From: Deltaproteobacteria bacterium | GTDB taxonomy: Bacteria > Myxococcota > B64-G9 | DNA length: 6,162 nt | Reading direction: 5' to 3' | Assembly (NCBI GenBank): GCA_030591745.1 | Contig: JAUVAM010000265.1 | Location: forward strand, 1 to 6,162 | Part shown: piece by piece, positions 5,491 to 6,162 of the stretch | Numbering within the stretch: the stretch's first letter is position 1 | How the letters are laid out: every line of letters begins with the position of its first letter | Program-made: the position numbers and the translations under genes | Notes under the pieces: model-generated | The model's input: the letters and a program-made list of their open reading frames with translations, nothing else | What the model was told of the DNA's origin: nothing | Databases searched by the model: none

Positions 5491-6162
5491 CTACTCGCCT
5501 CGAAATCGATCCAAATCGTACTTGGAAATGTAGTGGCTCAGGGCTCGGGGGCTGAGACCCAAACGTTCCGCGGCATCTTTTTTGACCCAAGCGGTCTGCT
5601 GCAGGGTTTCCAGCAGCAATTGCCGCCGATAAGACTCCACCTTTTCAGCCAGTTGGCTTTTGCCTGGGGTGCCATTTTCCGCCCCCCCCAGCAACTCGGT
5701 GGGCAGGTGCTGCAACTCGATGGGGGAATCGCCAGCCAACACGCTGGCCCGCTCCAAAATATTACGCAATTCCCGAACATTGCCTGGCCACCTGTATGCC
5801 GTCAGGGCCCCCAGAGCCTCGTCGCTCAAGCGGGTCTCCTCCCAGCCCAGGCGGGTGGCGATCTCCCCCAGTAGGCATCGGGCCAGGGGCGGGATGTCAA
5901 CCGCACGCTCTCGCAGGGGGGGCAAATCGATGGGGAAAACACATAGACGATAGTATAGATCTTCGCGGAAGCGCCCCGCGGCCACACGGGCGGCGAGATC
6001 CACATTGGTGGCCGCGATCAGTCGAAGTTCCACCGGGATTTCCTTGCCGCTGCCCACCCGGCAGATGCTCCGCTCCTCTAAGGCACGCAGCAGCTTGCCT
6101 TGTAATTCCAAAGGCAAATCAGCCACTTCATCCAGGAGCAGGCTGCCGCCGTCGGCCAGCTC
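5491..6162 (-). CDS. Sigma-54-dependent transcriptional activator, C-terminal part (N-terminus outside window)
   Basis: The frame is open to the right edge, so the first ~200 or more residues, including the Walker A and GAFTGA loops and any sensor domain, are missing; 223 residues are visible. Numbered from the edge, they contain the Walker B motif GGSLLLDE (5-12), sensor I RLIAATN (47-53), the arginine-finger region FREDLYYRL (65-73), LPPLRER (80-86) and sensor II WPGNVREL (125-132). A linker follows, then a Fis-type helix-turn-helix (about 180-216, KKDAAERLGLSPRALSHYISKY). All AAA+ motifs in view look intact, so it should hydrolyse ATP to remodel sigma-54 RNA polymerase. The family (NtrC-like response regulator, PspF-like or other) cannot be told without the N-terminus. 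It is transcribed in the same direction as the metal-uptake operon, 157 bases upstream, next to a candidate sigma-54 promoter, and may control it. Confidence 0.95.
   Translation of the reverse strand, partial: ELADGGSLLLDEVADLPLELQGKLLRALEERSICRVGSGKEIPVELRLIAATNVDLAARVAAGRFREDLYYRLCVFPIDLPPLRERAVDIPPLARCLLGEIATRLGWEETRLSDEALGALTAYRWPGNVRELRNILERASVLAGDSPIELQHLPTELLGGAENGTPGKSQLAEKVESYRRQLLLETLQQTAWVKKDAAERLGLSPRALSHYISKYDLDRFRGE

Noticed and set aside
5044..5874. Plus-strand reading frame across the barrel gene start, intergenic region and activator gene
   Set aside because: It is antisense to two well-supported genes and the promoter region, with low-complexity Ser/Phe content and no recognisable features.

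Overview
The window most likely comes from a myxobacterium-like (Myxococcota / former Deltaproteobacteria) genome. The main reason is the end of the first gene: an Asp/Ala/Gly-rich linker, then a Gly-Cys-Gly-Cys motif, a hydrophobic segment and an Arg-rich tail. That is the layout of the MYXO-CTERM sorting signal typical of this group. The DNA is moderately GC-rich and densely coding. No RNA genes, insertion sequences or CRISPR repeats were seen.

Layout. (1) 1-1436, plus strand: the 3' part of a secreted right-handed beta-helix protein ending in the MYXO-CTERM-like signal; its 5' end is outside the window. (2) 5333 down to 1443, minus strand: three genes in one probable operon, in order an outer-membrane beta-barrel protein with a coiled-coil N-terminus, a periplasmic zinc/manganese-type metal-binding protein (ZnuA-like), and an ABC-3 family metal permease (ZnuB-like) with an unusual C-terminal extension. 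(3) 5334-5490: the only sizeable intergenic stretch, holding a candidate sigma-54 promoter and two short inverted repeats. (4) 5491-6162, minus strand: the C-terminal part of a sigma-54-dependent activator (AAA+ domain plus Fis-type helix-turn-helix); its N-terminus is outside the window.

How it may work together (inference): the barrel protein would let metal cross the outer membrane or hold it there, the binding protein would capture it in the periplasm, and the permease would pass it through the inner membrane. The ATPase needed to drive import is not in the window, so it must be encoded elsewhere. A sigma-54-type -24/-12 element just upstream of the barrel gene, next to a sigma-54 activator gene, suggests activator-controlled expression of metal uptake rather than, or on top of, the usual Zur/Fur-type repression. 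The most interesting points are this regulatory pairing, the missing ATPase, and the His/Cys-containing C-terminal extension of the permease.
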